Positions 1-8,473 of a stretch of 57,432 nt of DNA are shown here, piece after piece. Source of the stretch: an uncultured Myxococcales bacterium. Its GTDB lineage: Bacteria; Myxococcota_A; UBA9042. The notes under the pieces were generated by a model. It was not told the origin of the DNA, did not search any database, and saw only the letters and a program-made list of their open reading frames with translations. Numbering within the stretch: the stretch's first letter is position 1; each line of letters begins with the position of its first letter. Position numbers and translations under genes: made by a program. The DNA lies in assembly GCA_903850505.1 (NCBI GenBank), contig CAINLT010000196.1:1-57432 (forward strand). The letters are read 5' to 3'.

Positions 1-2230
1 AGTAGCCGTCGCCGTCCTTGTCGCAGCCGGGGTCGACCACGCCGTCGCAGTCATCGTCGACGTTGTCGCAAACTTCTTGCGGCAAGTTCGGATGGATCGC
101 GCCGTTGTTGTCGTTGCAGTCCGCGCCGCCGTGCGGGCACACAGTCGGGATGCCGACAAGCTCCTTGGACGCGTCGCAGTAGCCGTCCAGGTCCTTGTCG
201 CAGTTTTCGTCCGTGCCGGCCGTGCAGTTGTTGTCGATGTTGTCGCAGATTTCCGCCGCGGCGGGATTGACCGTGTCAGCCGCGTCGTTGCAATCGCCGG
301 TCACGGACGCGGTGAAGTTGCCCGACGGGGCGCACTGGCACTTGGAGCTCGCCGTGCCGTAGCCGTCCTTGTCGACGTCCGCGTAGTAAGTCTGGCAAAG
401 CAGCGCGCCGGAGTCGTTTTGCGATCCGTTGCAGTTGTTGTCGATGCCGTCGCCGCAGATTTCGATCTTGCCCGGATTGACGTTGAAGTTTGCGTCGTCG
501 CAGTCGCCGCCGCCGTTCGGGCACGCCGAGGTGCCGGCCGTGATGGTCTTGCCGGTCGCGCAGTAGCCGTCGCCGTCCGCATCGCAGCCGTTGTCGATCA
601 CGCCGTCGCAGTCATCGTCGATGCCGTTGCAGGATTCCGCAACGCCCGGGTTGATGAGCGAGTTGTTGTCGGCGCAGTCCGCGGTCTTCTTCGCCTTGTA
701 CAGGCTGAGCGCGCTGCAGAAGCACTTGAACGACTTGGTGCCGTAGCCGTCGTTGTCCGCGTCGCTGAAGAAGATGGTGCAGTTGAGGGCGTCCTGGTTG
801 TTCAGGTTGCCGTCGCAGTCGTCGTCATCCGGCGTCAAGCAATCTTCCTGCGCACCGGGATTGATCGCCGGGTTCGTGTCGTTGCAGTCGCCGCCGCCCG
901 CCGGGCAGACCAGCGGCGCGCCGAGGACGATCATGGACGAGTCGCAGAAATGGTCACCGTCGTCGTCGCAGCCTTCATCGACCTGGCCGTTGGAGTTGTT
1001 GTCGATGTTGTCGCAGAGTTCCTGACCGGCCGGGTTGATGCTCGGATCGTTGTCGTTGGTGTCGCCCGGGCCGAGCGGGCAGATGCCCGGCGGGGTGCCG
1101 CCAGAACCCATGCACGTCACTTGGAGGTCGAGGGTCTTGGCCTGGCCGCTGCAGCCATCGCCGAAGAGCGAAGACGCAACGGTGAGCGTGCAATTGGACT
1201 TGCCGAGGCACGCCGTCTTGATCGCTTGCAGCGCGGAACCGCCTGAGCAGGTGCCGGCCTTGTAGGTGCCGCACATGCCGGTCGGGTTGCCGAAGCTGGC
1301 GAAGTCAATCGCGGTCATGGTGCGACCCGCTTCGCATTGGATCGAGACGAGGGCGCCTTCCGGGCCCTGGCCGCACTGCTTGCTGGTCACGCCGATCGAC
1401 ACGTAGCCCATGGTCGCATCGCAGTAACCGTCGAGGTCGTCGTCGCACCCTTCGTCGAGGAGACCATTGCAGTTGTCGTCGACGTTGTTGCAGATTTCCG
1501 TCGCGCCCGGGTGGACGAACGAATCCGCGTCATTGCAGTCGCCCGGCGCCGCCGCCGAGAAGTTGCCCGCCGCGACGCACAAGCACTGCTTGCCGGTGTT
1601 GCCGATCGAGTTCGCGCCGCTGCCGTCGCCGTCAAGATCCAGGAAGAAGTCGGTGCAGCCCTGGGCGTTCTGGTCGTTCTGGGTGCCGTTGCAGTTGTCG
1701 TCAATGCCGTTGCCGCAGATTTCGATGAGGCTCGGGTTGACCTTCTTGTTGTTGTCGTCGCAGTCGCCGCCCTTGGTGACGAGATAGTCCGCACTCGGCA
1801 GGCACAAGCACTTCGGGTTACCGCCGCCGAACGTATCCTTGTCGTTGTCGATCCAGTAGTTCGTGCAGCCGCTGGAGCCCTCTTCGTCGGTCTGGCCGTC
1901 GCAGTTGTCGTCTTTCAGGTTGCCGCAGATGTCCAGCTGACCCGGGTGGATCGTGCCAACGGTGTCGTTGCAGTCGCCGGTGCCAGCCGAGCAGATCGGC
2001 GGATTGCCAACCACGGTCATCGCCGCGTCGCAGTAGCCGTCACCGTCGTCGTCGCAACCTTCGTCGATCTTGCCGTCGCAGTTGTTGTCGACGCCGTCGC
2101 AGACTTCACCGCACGCCGCGTCGCCGCAGCAGGACGCGAGGTCCTGACAGTCGACAAGGCCGTTGCCGTTGTTGTCCACGCCGTCGTTGCAGATTTCCGG
2201 CGCGCCGCAGGTCACGGTCAGCGTGAGCTG
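1..2230 (-). repeat. MopE-type metal-binding motif repeats within the giant lipoprotein
   Basis: Recurring translated blocks such as EICDNIDNNC...DENCDKDLDGYCDA and DNVDDDCDGVVDPGCDKDGDGY. Confidence 0.8.
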
Positions 2231-5200
2231 CGTGGCGGTGACCGTCGGCGTGTCCACCATGATGTAATAGACTTCATTGGCGGCCGCGGCAAAGTTCTTG
2301 GTGCCGTTGCCGGTTTCCGCGATGCACTGCAGCGGCGCGCAAACGTCCACAGCCGTGCGGGTCACGAAGACGCGGGCGTCCGGATTGGTCGCGCCGCTCA
2401 CGGTCAACGTCGCCGGACGCGAGGTCGTCGACGAGAACGTGTAGCCCATTTCCTTGCCGTAGAACAACTTGGTGTCGCAGCCGTATTGCTTGACCGACGA
2501 CGTCGAACCCGTGCCGCCCGTCACGACCGTAATCTGGTCGCCGCAGGCCAGGAGCTGGTTGCTCTTGCAGGTGCAGGTGTTCTGGTAGAGGCACTCGCCC
2601 TTGGAGCAGGTGTCCACCGTGCAATCGTCGGTGTCGTCGCAGTCGGCGTCACCGAGGCAGTCGATGAAGCCGTTGTTAAAGAAGTAGAGGATGCGCCCCA
2701 TCATCGCGGACGGCGGATCGTTGCTCAGCGCGCCGGGCATGACGCCGGCGAACGGAATCGAGGACGCCACCGTGCGGAAGCCCGCGTCGTCATCGTGACC
2801 GACCTGGACCCACGGCTTGTCGTTGGTGCCGTTGCTCATCAACATATTCTGCGTGCGATGGATTTCGTCCTTCGCCGAGATCGAGTCGTTATTGTTGTTG
2901 AACGCGTCCGAGAAGCTGAAGCCGAAGGTGTAGATGTACGGCACGCCGTTCACCAGCTTGGTCAGGTCCTTGTAGATGCTTCGGCCAATCAGGTCCGGCG
3001 CGATGCCTTCATTGACGCTGTCCGCGAGGCCATTGACCTTGAACGAACCGTGCAACACGGTCGGCGGATCGTAGGCCCACGTATCGCCGCCTTCCATGTA
3101 GAGGCGACCGCCACCGGCGAGGTAGCTCTGGAACTTGGCAGCGCCGACGTCGTCCAACTGGAAGTTATCCGGATAGACGCCGAGGACCAGGAACACCGCC
3201 TCGAACTGCGAGAAATTCGGGTACAGACCGAGGTCGTCAATGTGCTGGATAACCTTGGTCGGCGCAGCGACGTGGAGACCAGCAACGATCGCGTCGCCCA
3301 TGGCGACAGGCACCTGCGGCGGGCGAACCACGAGGTAGCCACCGTTGTAGGTCACCGTGACGTTGAACGTGCAAATGCTGTAGAGCGCGCCGTCGGTCAC
3401 CTTGATCTTGACGGTGTGCGTACCGATGTCCGCCGTCGTGAGCGGGTTGATCGTCATCGTGCTGTTCCACGACTTGTCGATCCAGAAGTACAGCGCGCTC
3501 GAGAGCGTGATGAAGGACGGGCCTTCCACCATCTGGAACGAGAGGATCGCATCGGCGTCCGGATCTTTGGCCTTCAACGGAATCGTCTTCTTGCTCTGGA
3601 ACGGCACGACTTGGTTGACGGGGCACGTGACCATCGCCGGCTTGCTGCCCTTGACGATGCACACGTTGTCGAGGCTGAAGTTGGTGACGTCAAAAGTCGA
3701 CGCACCCTGCATGCAGAAGGCGAGGCGGAGGCCGTTCGAACCGGTCAGCGTCGTCGGCAGCGTGACGTCGAGCGTCTCCGGGCCGATGTTGTTGGTCGCG
3801 ACGACCGAGTCGATGACCTGAGCGGTCGCCCAGTCAGCGTTGGCGCCGTCGAGCGAGCCAAGAATGGTGATCTGCGTCGAGTTGGAATTCCACTCGAACG
3901 CCCGATCGTATTGCATCGTGATCTTCTTCGCGCCGGCCGCCTGGATGATCGGCGACTGCAGACACGTGCCGTAGTTGGTCTTGGTCGGCGTCCACGAGAA
4001 GTTGGCGTAGCCGTCCGGGCCGAGGCTGCCGGCGTGCTGGACGGACCAGTTGGTCGTGGACGAGTTGTCCGCGAACATCGGATTCCAGCCCATGCCGTGC
4101 AGCGTGGTGTTCGCTTCAAACGACTGGCAGTAGCCGATGTTGACGGTGCAGATGGGCTGATCCTGCGGCGCGCACGCGGTCGAGCCATTGCCCTTGCCGG
4201 AGTCGACGCAAACGCCCTTCTGGCATTCCGTGTTCAGGTACGCGCAGTCGACGTCCTGGCTCTCCGGCTTGCAGCAGAGGAGGATACCGGCCTGCGTCTC
4301 GCTGTGAATGCAGCCGTGCTGTTCCGTGCAGTAGTCGGCGGTGCAATCGTTGTGGTCGTCGCAGTCGAACTTGTCGATGCAGCATTCTGCGATCGGCGAG
4401 TTGTGGCAGTGGTTGGCCGCGTCGCAGTAGTCCGCGGTGCAGAGGTTGTTGTCCTGGCAGTCGATGCCGCCCACGGCGGATTCCACCGTGCACTCGGTGC
4501 AGTTCGGATCGGCAATCGTGTAGACGCAGGTGTAGTGATCGCCGACCGGCTGGGCGGTGTCGCAGACGTCCGCGGTGCACTTGTTGCCGTCGAAGCAGTC
4601 AGCGTTGCTCTTGCAGCAGCCATTCTTCGGCGCCGTGTGGTGGCACTGATTGGACGCGCAGTAGTCGATCGTGCAGGAGTCGCCGTCGTCGCAGATGGTC
4701 AGCGCGTCGGCGTCGCTCGTGCAGCAGCTCGGGATCGCCGGGAACGTGCACTGGTTGTTGACGCACTTGTTGGCGGTGCAAACGAGCTTGTCATCGCACT
4801 GGGCGTCGCCCGTGCAGCAACCGTCGGCCGCGCTGTGCGTGCAGACGCCGCAACCGGTCGTCAAGTCGCAGGCGTCGTTGGTGCAGCCGTTGCCGTCGTC
4901 GCAGTCAAGCGCAGTCGAGCACGTGTACGGATTGGGCTTGTGGATGCACAGGGCGTTCGATCCGCAGACGTCCAACGTGTGGCAATCCTGATCGTCGCAG
5001 TCCGTCGGCGTGTTGCAGCAGCCGGGCTGGCCGTTGGGGACGTGCACGCAGGTGTTGTTGTCCGCGTCGCAAGCCGGCTGCTTCGGCGCGATGTACGTCG
5101 CCATGTGGAAGTCGGCGTTGGTATTCGTCCAAGTCTTCGTCGGATCAAAACCAGGGCTCCACGAGGAACCCGCGGGGTACGCGTCGGTCGCGCTGGCGTC

Positions 5201-7285
5201 GTAGGCTTCAGCCGTAATCGCCGCGTTGTTCGCGTGGAAGACAATGAAGTAGGTCGTGCCCGTGACAACCGCCGGAAGACCGACGGTCGCGACGGAGATC
5301 TTCTGGAACGTGCCGGTCGACGGGGGCAGGAGCTGCGTCGCCATCGCGCCCACGATCTTGCCGCCAGCCGACGGCGAGGCGTCGTACAGCGAGAGTTCAA
5401 TCACGGCGCCGACGGCGGTATTCGTGTTCAAGTACAGGTCGACGTGCGTCAGCACGCCGGGCTGGGTCGGGACAAACGACTGCGCCTGATACGTGTTGCC
5501 GATCGGCGAAATGAAGCTCATGGGCCCCGAGATCGCGAGATCGCCGGCTTCCGCGCCGACGCCGCCGCAAGCCGTCTGGATCTTGCAGCTGTCGATCGTG
5601 CAGAGATCCTTGTCGTCACAGGTCGTGTTGCCGGGTTCGCAGCAGTTCGGCTTGTTGCCGTCGAGCGGATAGAGGCACGCGTGGTTGATGCAAAGGTCCG
5701 CGGTGCAGAGCTTGCCGTCCGTGCACTGCGAATCCTGATCGCAGCAGCTCGGGTCGGTCTGCATGTGCAGGCACTGGTGTTGCGTCAGGTTGCAGTTGTC
5801 GGCGGTGCAGAACTTGCCGTCGTTGCAGTCGTTCTGGACGTTGCAGCATTCGGCGGTCTTGCTGTGCACGCAGGAGCCGCTGGTCTCGCCGGGGTTGAGC
5901 GGACAGGTGTCGACCGTGCAGATGTTGCCGTCGTTGCAGTCCGCGACCGACGCGCAGCATTCAATGACCGGCGGGTGCTGGCACTGGTTGTTGACGCAGA
6001 TGTCCTGGGTGCAGCCGTCCTTGTCGGCGCAGTCCGGGTTGATCTGGCAGCAGGTTCCCGGCGGGAAAGCGGGATTCGGGTCGTGCTTGCACTGCGTCCA
6101 ACCGCCCGTCTGGGCGTTGCCGCAGGAGTCGATCGTGCAGATGTTCTTGTCGTCGCAGGAGTTGTTGTACGTGTCCGAGCAGCAGTCCTGGCGATCGCCG
6201 TTGACGGCGAAGCGGCACTGGAGGCCGATGCAACCGCCGATCTTGCACGGATCGGTGCTGGGGCATTCGCTGTCCTGGCAGCACGCACCGGCGGGCTGGT
6301 TGTGAATGCAGGTGCTGGAAGCGAGATCGCAGCTGTCGATCGTGCAGGGCTTGCCGTCGTCGCACTTGGCAAAGCCGGCGCAGCAGGTGTCGGTCGGGAG
6401 CGTGTGCGTGCACTTGCCCTTGGCGCCGGTCAGATCGCACGCGTCAACGGTGCAGCTCACGCCGTCTTCGCAATCCGCCTGGACCAAGCAAGCCGAGCAC
6501 TTGGAATTCTGGGAGTTCGGGTTCAAGCAGGATTCGCCGGGCGCGCAGAACCAATCGTCCGTGCAGCAGTTGGCCATGGCCTGATACTGGCACTTGCCGG
6601 CGATGCAGATCTCCGCCGAGCAGACGTTGCCGTCATCGCATTCCGCGTCCGTCTTGCACTTGGGGCTGGTCGGATCGAGCGGATCGCCGATCAGCTGGAC
6701 CGGGCGCTTCGTGCGCGCTTCCGGGTTGGTCAGCTCGGTGCCGGTCGAATCGGCCAAGACGCACTCAAGGGTGTAGAGGCCCTGCGTGTAGCCGATGTTG
6801 GAGATCAGCACCATGTCCGGCTTGCCGGGCACGAAAGCCTCAGGCAGCGCGGTCGGGTTGCTGTTGTAGACGGTCGCGCCGCCGTTCACGCGGCAGTGGA
6901 TCTCGCCCTGGCCAATGCCCAACGAGAAGTTGCTGACGGAGAGCTGGATGAACGGCGAGCAGTCGGTCTGAACCGTGCACGCTGTGCCAGTCGTCGCGCA
7001 GATGCCCGCTTGACAGGGCGATCCCGGGATCGTGTTCGTGCCACCCGCGCCCAGGTAGTAGATGTTGCCCGTGGTCGTCGGCAGGAGGAACGTCGCCGTC
7101 GGAGTACCACCGGCCAACGCAAACGTCTCGACGCCGAATTCGCCGTCGACACCGAGTGCGAAGTCGCCGGTCGCGTCCTTTGGCGCTTCCTGTTGGGGAT
7201 CCTGGCAAGCCCACATCGAGAGCGACACGAGCAAAACCGCGAACAGCGCGACGCGCGAAGCACGTCCAACATGCTGATTTCGCAT
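1..7285 (-). CDS. Giant mosaic Cys/Asp-rich lipoprotein (>2400 aa, C-terminus beyond window start) with dickkopf-like Cys-rich modules, jelly-roll/Ig-like segments, MopE-type putative metal-binding repeats and a SUEL-like lectin domain
   Basis: Minus frame with codons ending at 7285 is open to position 1. No ORF-track entry occupies that frame, because it lacks a stop inside the window. Start MRNQHVGRASRVALFAVLLVSLSMWACQDPQ (lipobox-like WAC) preceded by AGGAGG. Hand translation gives repeated CDDDGDGYCDA..., GDCNDxxxxxxPGxxEICxNxxDNxCxG units at low coordinates and CDDxNxCTxDxC units at about 4200-6700. Confidence 0.9.
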   Translation of the reverse strand, partial: MRNQHVGRASRVALFAVLLVSLSMWACQDPQQEAPKDATGDFALGVDGEFGVETFALAGGTPTATFLLPTTTGNIYYLGAGGTNTIPGSPCQAGICATTGTACTVQTDCSPFIQLSVSNFSLGIGQGEIHCRVNGGATVYNSNPTALPEAFVPGKPDMVLISNIGYTQGLYTLECVLADSTGTELTNPEARTKRPVQLIGDPLDPTSPKCKTDAECDDGNVCSAEICIAGKCQYQAMANCCTDDWFCAPGESCLNPNSQNSKCSACLVQADCEDGVSCTVDACDLTGAKGKCTHTLPTDTCCAGFAKCDDGKPCTIDSCDLASSTCIHNQPAGACCQDSECPSTDPCKIGGCIGLQCRFAVNGDRQDCCSDTYNNSCDDKNICTIDSCGNAQTGGWTQCKHDPNPAFPPGTCCQINPDCADKDGCTQDICVNNQCQHPPVIECCASVADCNDGNICTVDTCPLNPGETSGSCVHSKTAECCNVQNDCNDGKFCTADNCNLTQHQCLHMQTDPSCCDQDSQCTDGKLCTADLCINHACLYPLDGNKPNCCEPGNTTCDDKDLCTIDSCKIQTACGGVGAEAGDLAISGPMSFISPIGNTYQAQSFVPTQPGVLTHVDLYLNTNTAVGAVIELSLYDASPSAGGKIVGAMATQLLPPSTGTFQKISVATVGLPAVVTGTTYFIVFHANNAAITAEAYDASATDAYPAGSSWSPGFDPTKTWTNTNADFHMATYIAPKQPACDADNNTCVHVPNGQPGCCNTPTDCDDQDCHTLDVCGSNALCIHKPNPYTCSTALDCDDGNGCTNDACDLTTGCGVCTHSAADGCCTGDAQCDDKLVCTANKCVNNQCTFPAIPSCCTSDADALTICDDGDSCTIDYCASNQCHHTAPKNGCCKSNADCFDGNKCTADVCDTAQPVGDHYTCVYTIADPNCTECTVESAVGGIDCQDNNLCTADYCDAANHCHNSPIAECCIDKFDCDDHNDCTADYCTEQHGCIHSETQAGILLCCKPESQDVDCAYLNTECQKGVCVDSGKGNGSTACAPQDQPICTVNIGYCQSFEANTTLHGMGWNPMFADNSSTTNWSVQHAGSLGPDGYANFSWTPTKTNYGTCLQSPIIQAAGAKKITMQYDRAFEWNSNSTQITILGSLDGANADWATAQVIDSVVATNNIGPETLDVTLPTTLTGSNGLRLAFCMQGASTFDVTNFSLDNVCIVKGSKPAMVTCPVNQVVPFQSKKTIPLKAKDPDADAILSFQMVEGPSFITLSSALYFWIDKSWNSTMTINPLTTADIGTHTVKIKVTDGALYSICTFNVTVTYNGGYLVVRPPQVPVAMGDAIVAGLHVAAPTKVIQHIDDLGLYPNFSQFEAVFLVLGVYPDNFQLDDVGAAKFQSYLAGGGRLYMEGGDTWAYDPPTVLHGSFKVNGLADSVNEGIAPDLIGRSIYKDLTKLVNGVPYIYTFGFSFSDAFNNNNDSISAKDEIHRTQNMLMSNGTNDKPWVQVGHDDDAGFRTVASSIPFAGVMPGALSNDPPSAMMGRILYFFNNGFIDCLGDADCDDTDDCTVDTCSKGECLYQNTCTCKSNQLLACGDQITVVTGGTGSTSSVKQYGCDTKLFYGKEMGYTFSSTTSRPATLTVSGATNPDARVFVTRTAVDVCAPLQCIAETGNGTKNFAAAANEVYYIMVDTPTVTATQLTLTVTCGAPEICNDGVDNNGNGLVDCQDLASCCGDAACGEVCDGVDNNCDGKIDEGCDDDGDGYCDAAMTVVGNPPICSAGTGDCNDTVGTIHPGQLDICGNLKDDNCDGQTDEEGSSGCTNYWIDNDKDTFGGGNPKCLCLPSADYLVTKGGDCDDNNKKVNPSLIEICGNGIDDNCNGTQNDQNAQGCTDFFLDLDGDGSGANSIGNTGKQCLCVAAGNFSAAAPGDCNDADSFVHPGATEICNNVDDNCNGLLDEGCDDDLDGYCDATMGYVSIGVTSKQCGQGPEGALVSIQCEAGRTMTAIDFASFGNPTGMCGTYKAGTCSGGSALQAIKTACLGKSNCTLTVASSLFGDGCSGQAKTLDLQVTCMGSGGTPPGICPLGPGDTNDNDPSINPAGQELCDNIDNNSNGQVDEGCDDDGDHFCDSSMIVLGAPLVCPAGGGDCNDTNPAINPGAQEDCLTPDDDDCDGNLNNQDALNCTIFFSDADNDGYGTKSFKCFCSALSLYKAKKTADCADNNSLINPGVAESCNGIDDDCDGVIDNGCDADGDGYCATGKTITAGTSACPNGGGDCDDANFNVNPGKIEICGDGIDNNCNGSQNDSGALLCQTYYADVDKDGYGTASSKCQCAPSGNFTASVTGDCNDAADTVNPAAAEICDNIDNNCTAGTDENCDKDLDGYCDASKELVGIPTVCPHGGADCNDNNGAIHPNLPQEVCDNVDDDCDGVVDPGCDKDGDGY

Positions 7286-7530
7286 TACAATCCTCCTAGG
7301 CCGAATGGGCATACGACCGCTGTCGGTTAGCCCGATTCCACGACAGCCCGATTTCTAATCGGTGCAACGAGTTGCAGGGGATCGCAACGTTCGCATGCAG
7401 ACAGGGACGGTTCATTTGGTCTGACTGCTGTGCCCCTTGGCGCAGCAGACGGGCCATTTGACGCTGCTCAGTTCACACCCGCTTCAGCTTCTTTCCGCCT
7501 CCAGCTTTGCGCCAGGGCCAGTTTGCACTG

Positions 7531-7579
7531 GTTCTGGCTCGCACTGATTTCGGCTCGCACTGAATCTGGCCCGCACTGA
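7531..7579. repeat. Three imperfect tandem copies of a 16-17 bp unit (tctggctcgcactga-like) in an intergenic region
   Basis: gttctggctcgcactga / tttcggctcgcactga / atctggcccgcactga read directly from the sequence. Confidence 0.7.
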
Positions 7580-8296
7580 GCGGTCCGGCGCACTTTCGGT
7601 CATCCAGCTTGCGCCAGACAGCCCGGTTGTTCGCCAGACCTCATCACTGGTTGTTGTTCGCGACCGTGAAGTCGCAAACAGTCACTGATTGTTGTCGACG
7701 ACGGGGTGGCCGCAGACAGCATCGGCGCGCAGCTCGTAGCTGCGAACCGTGTGGTCGCCTTGCATCTGCGCTCAACAGGGGCGGTTGAGCATCAAGGCGA
7801 ACCGTGATCGTTTGGCGAGGTGGATCAGACCCAGCGTACACGAACACGTGGGGTGCCTGTGCCGAAACGCAGGACCCTCCCGTTTGCAAGGCTATCAAAG
7901 CAAAGTCGACAACGCAACTCGTTTCATGGTCGGCGCGCCGCGGCACCCCGTGTTTGCCGACGGATTTGCCGCGGACGCAAGCGGCAAGGCCTATCGGCAT
8001 TGTGGCAGGCGGGCTGGACGCGGCGATCGCGGCGCGGGCCGATCCCGAGAAATGGCCGATGTGCACGCGACCGCGGTGCCGCAAAGGCCGCCGGTGCTGC
8101 GACTCGCACGCGCAGATGGGCCGCCCGGCGCGTGACGCGTAACGTGAAAGCCTGAATTGGCGGGGGAAATGGGACCTCGGCAGACGACACTGGAGGCTGA
8201 AACAGCGCCCGGTGACCAGCGGTCGCTTGTGCGACCCGAGCCGATGTCGCTTTGGCAAAATCCGCCGCGACAGTAAGATCCAAAACACTTGGTTTT

Positions 8297-8371
8297 TGGA
8301 GCGGGAAATGGGATTTGAACCCACGACATCGACCTTGGCAAGGTCGCGCTCTACCGCTGAGCTATTCCCGC
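8297..8371 (-). tRNA. tRNA-Gly (anticodon GCC), CCA encoded
   Basis: Reverse complement GCGGGAATAGCTCAGCGGTAGAGCGCGACCTTGCCAAGGTCGATGTCGTGGGTTCAAATCCCATTTCCCGCTCCA folds as a cloverleaf: paired acceptor stem, TTGCCAA anticodon loop, GGTTCAAATCC T-arm. Confidence 0.97.
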
Positions 8372-8473
8372 GTCGCCCTGCCGGCCAGAAGCCAACCGAA
8401 CAAGCGCGTGGCAGGATAACCGAATCACAGCCTGTGTCAAGCGTGTGCCTGAACAGTAGCGCTGCGGCGACGG

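Noticed and set aside
1337-7330. 1997-aa plus-strand ORF (AVAVVVDAVADF... repeats)
   Set aside because: Antisense shadow of the Cys/Asp-rich minus-strand lipoprotein; arises because TTA/CTA/TCA codons are avoided in the high-GC sense frame. Low-complexity Val/Ala/Asp translation with no signal or domain.
8297-8371. Integration site at tRNA-Gly
   Set aside because: No integrase and no duplicated tRNA 3' end (attL/attR) found nearby.
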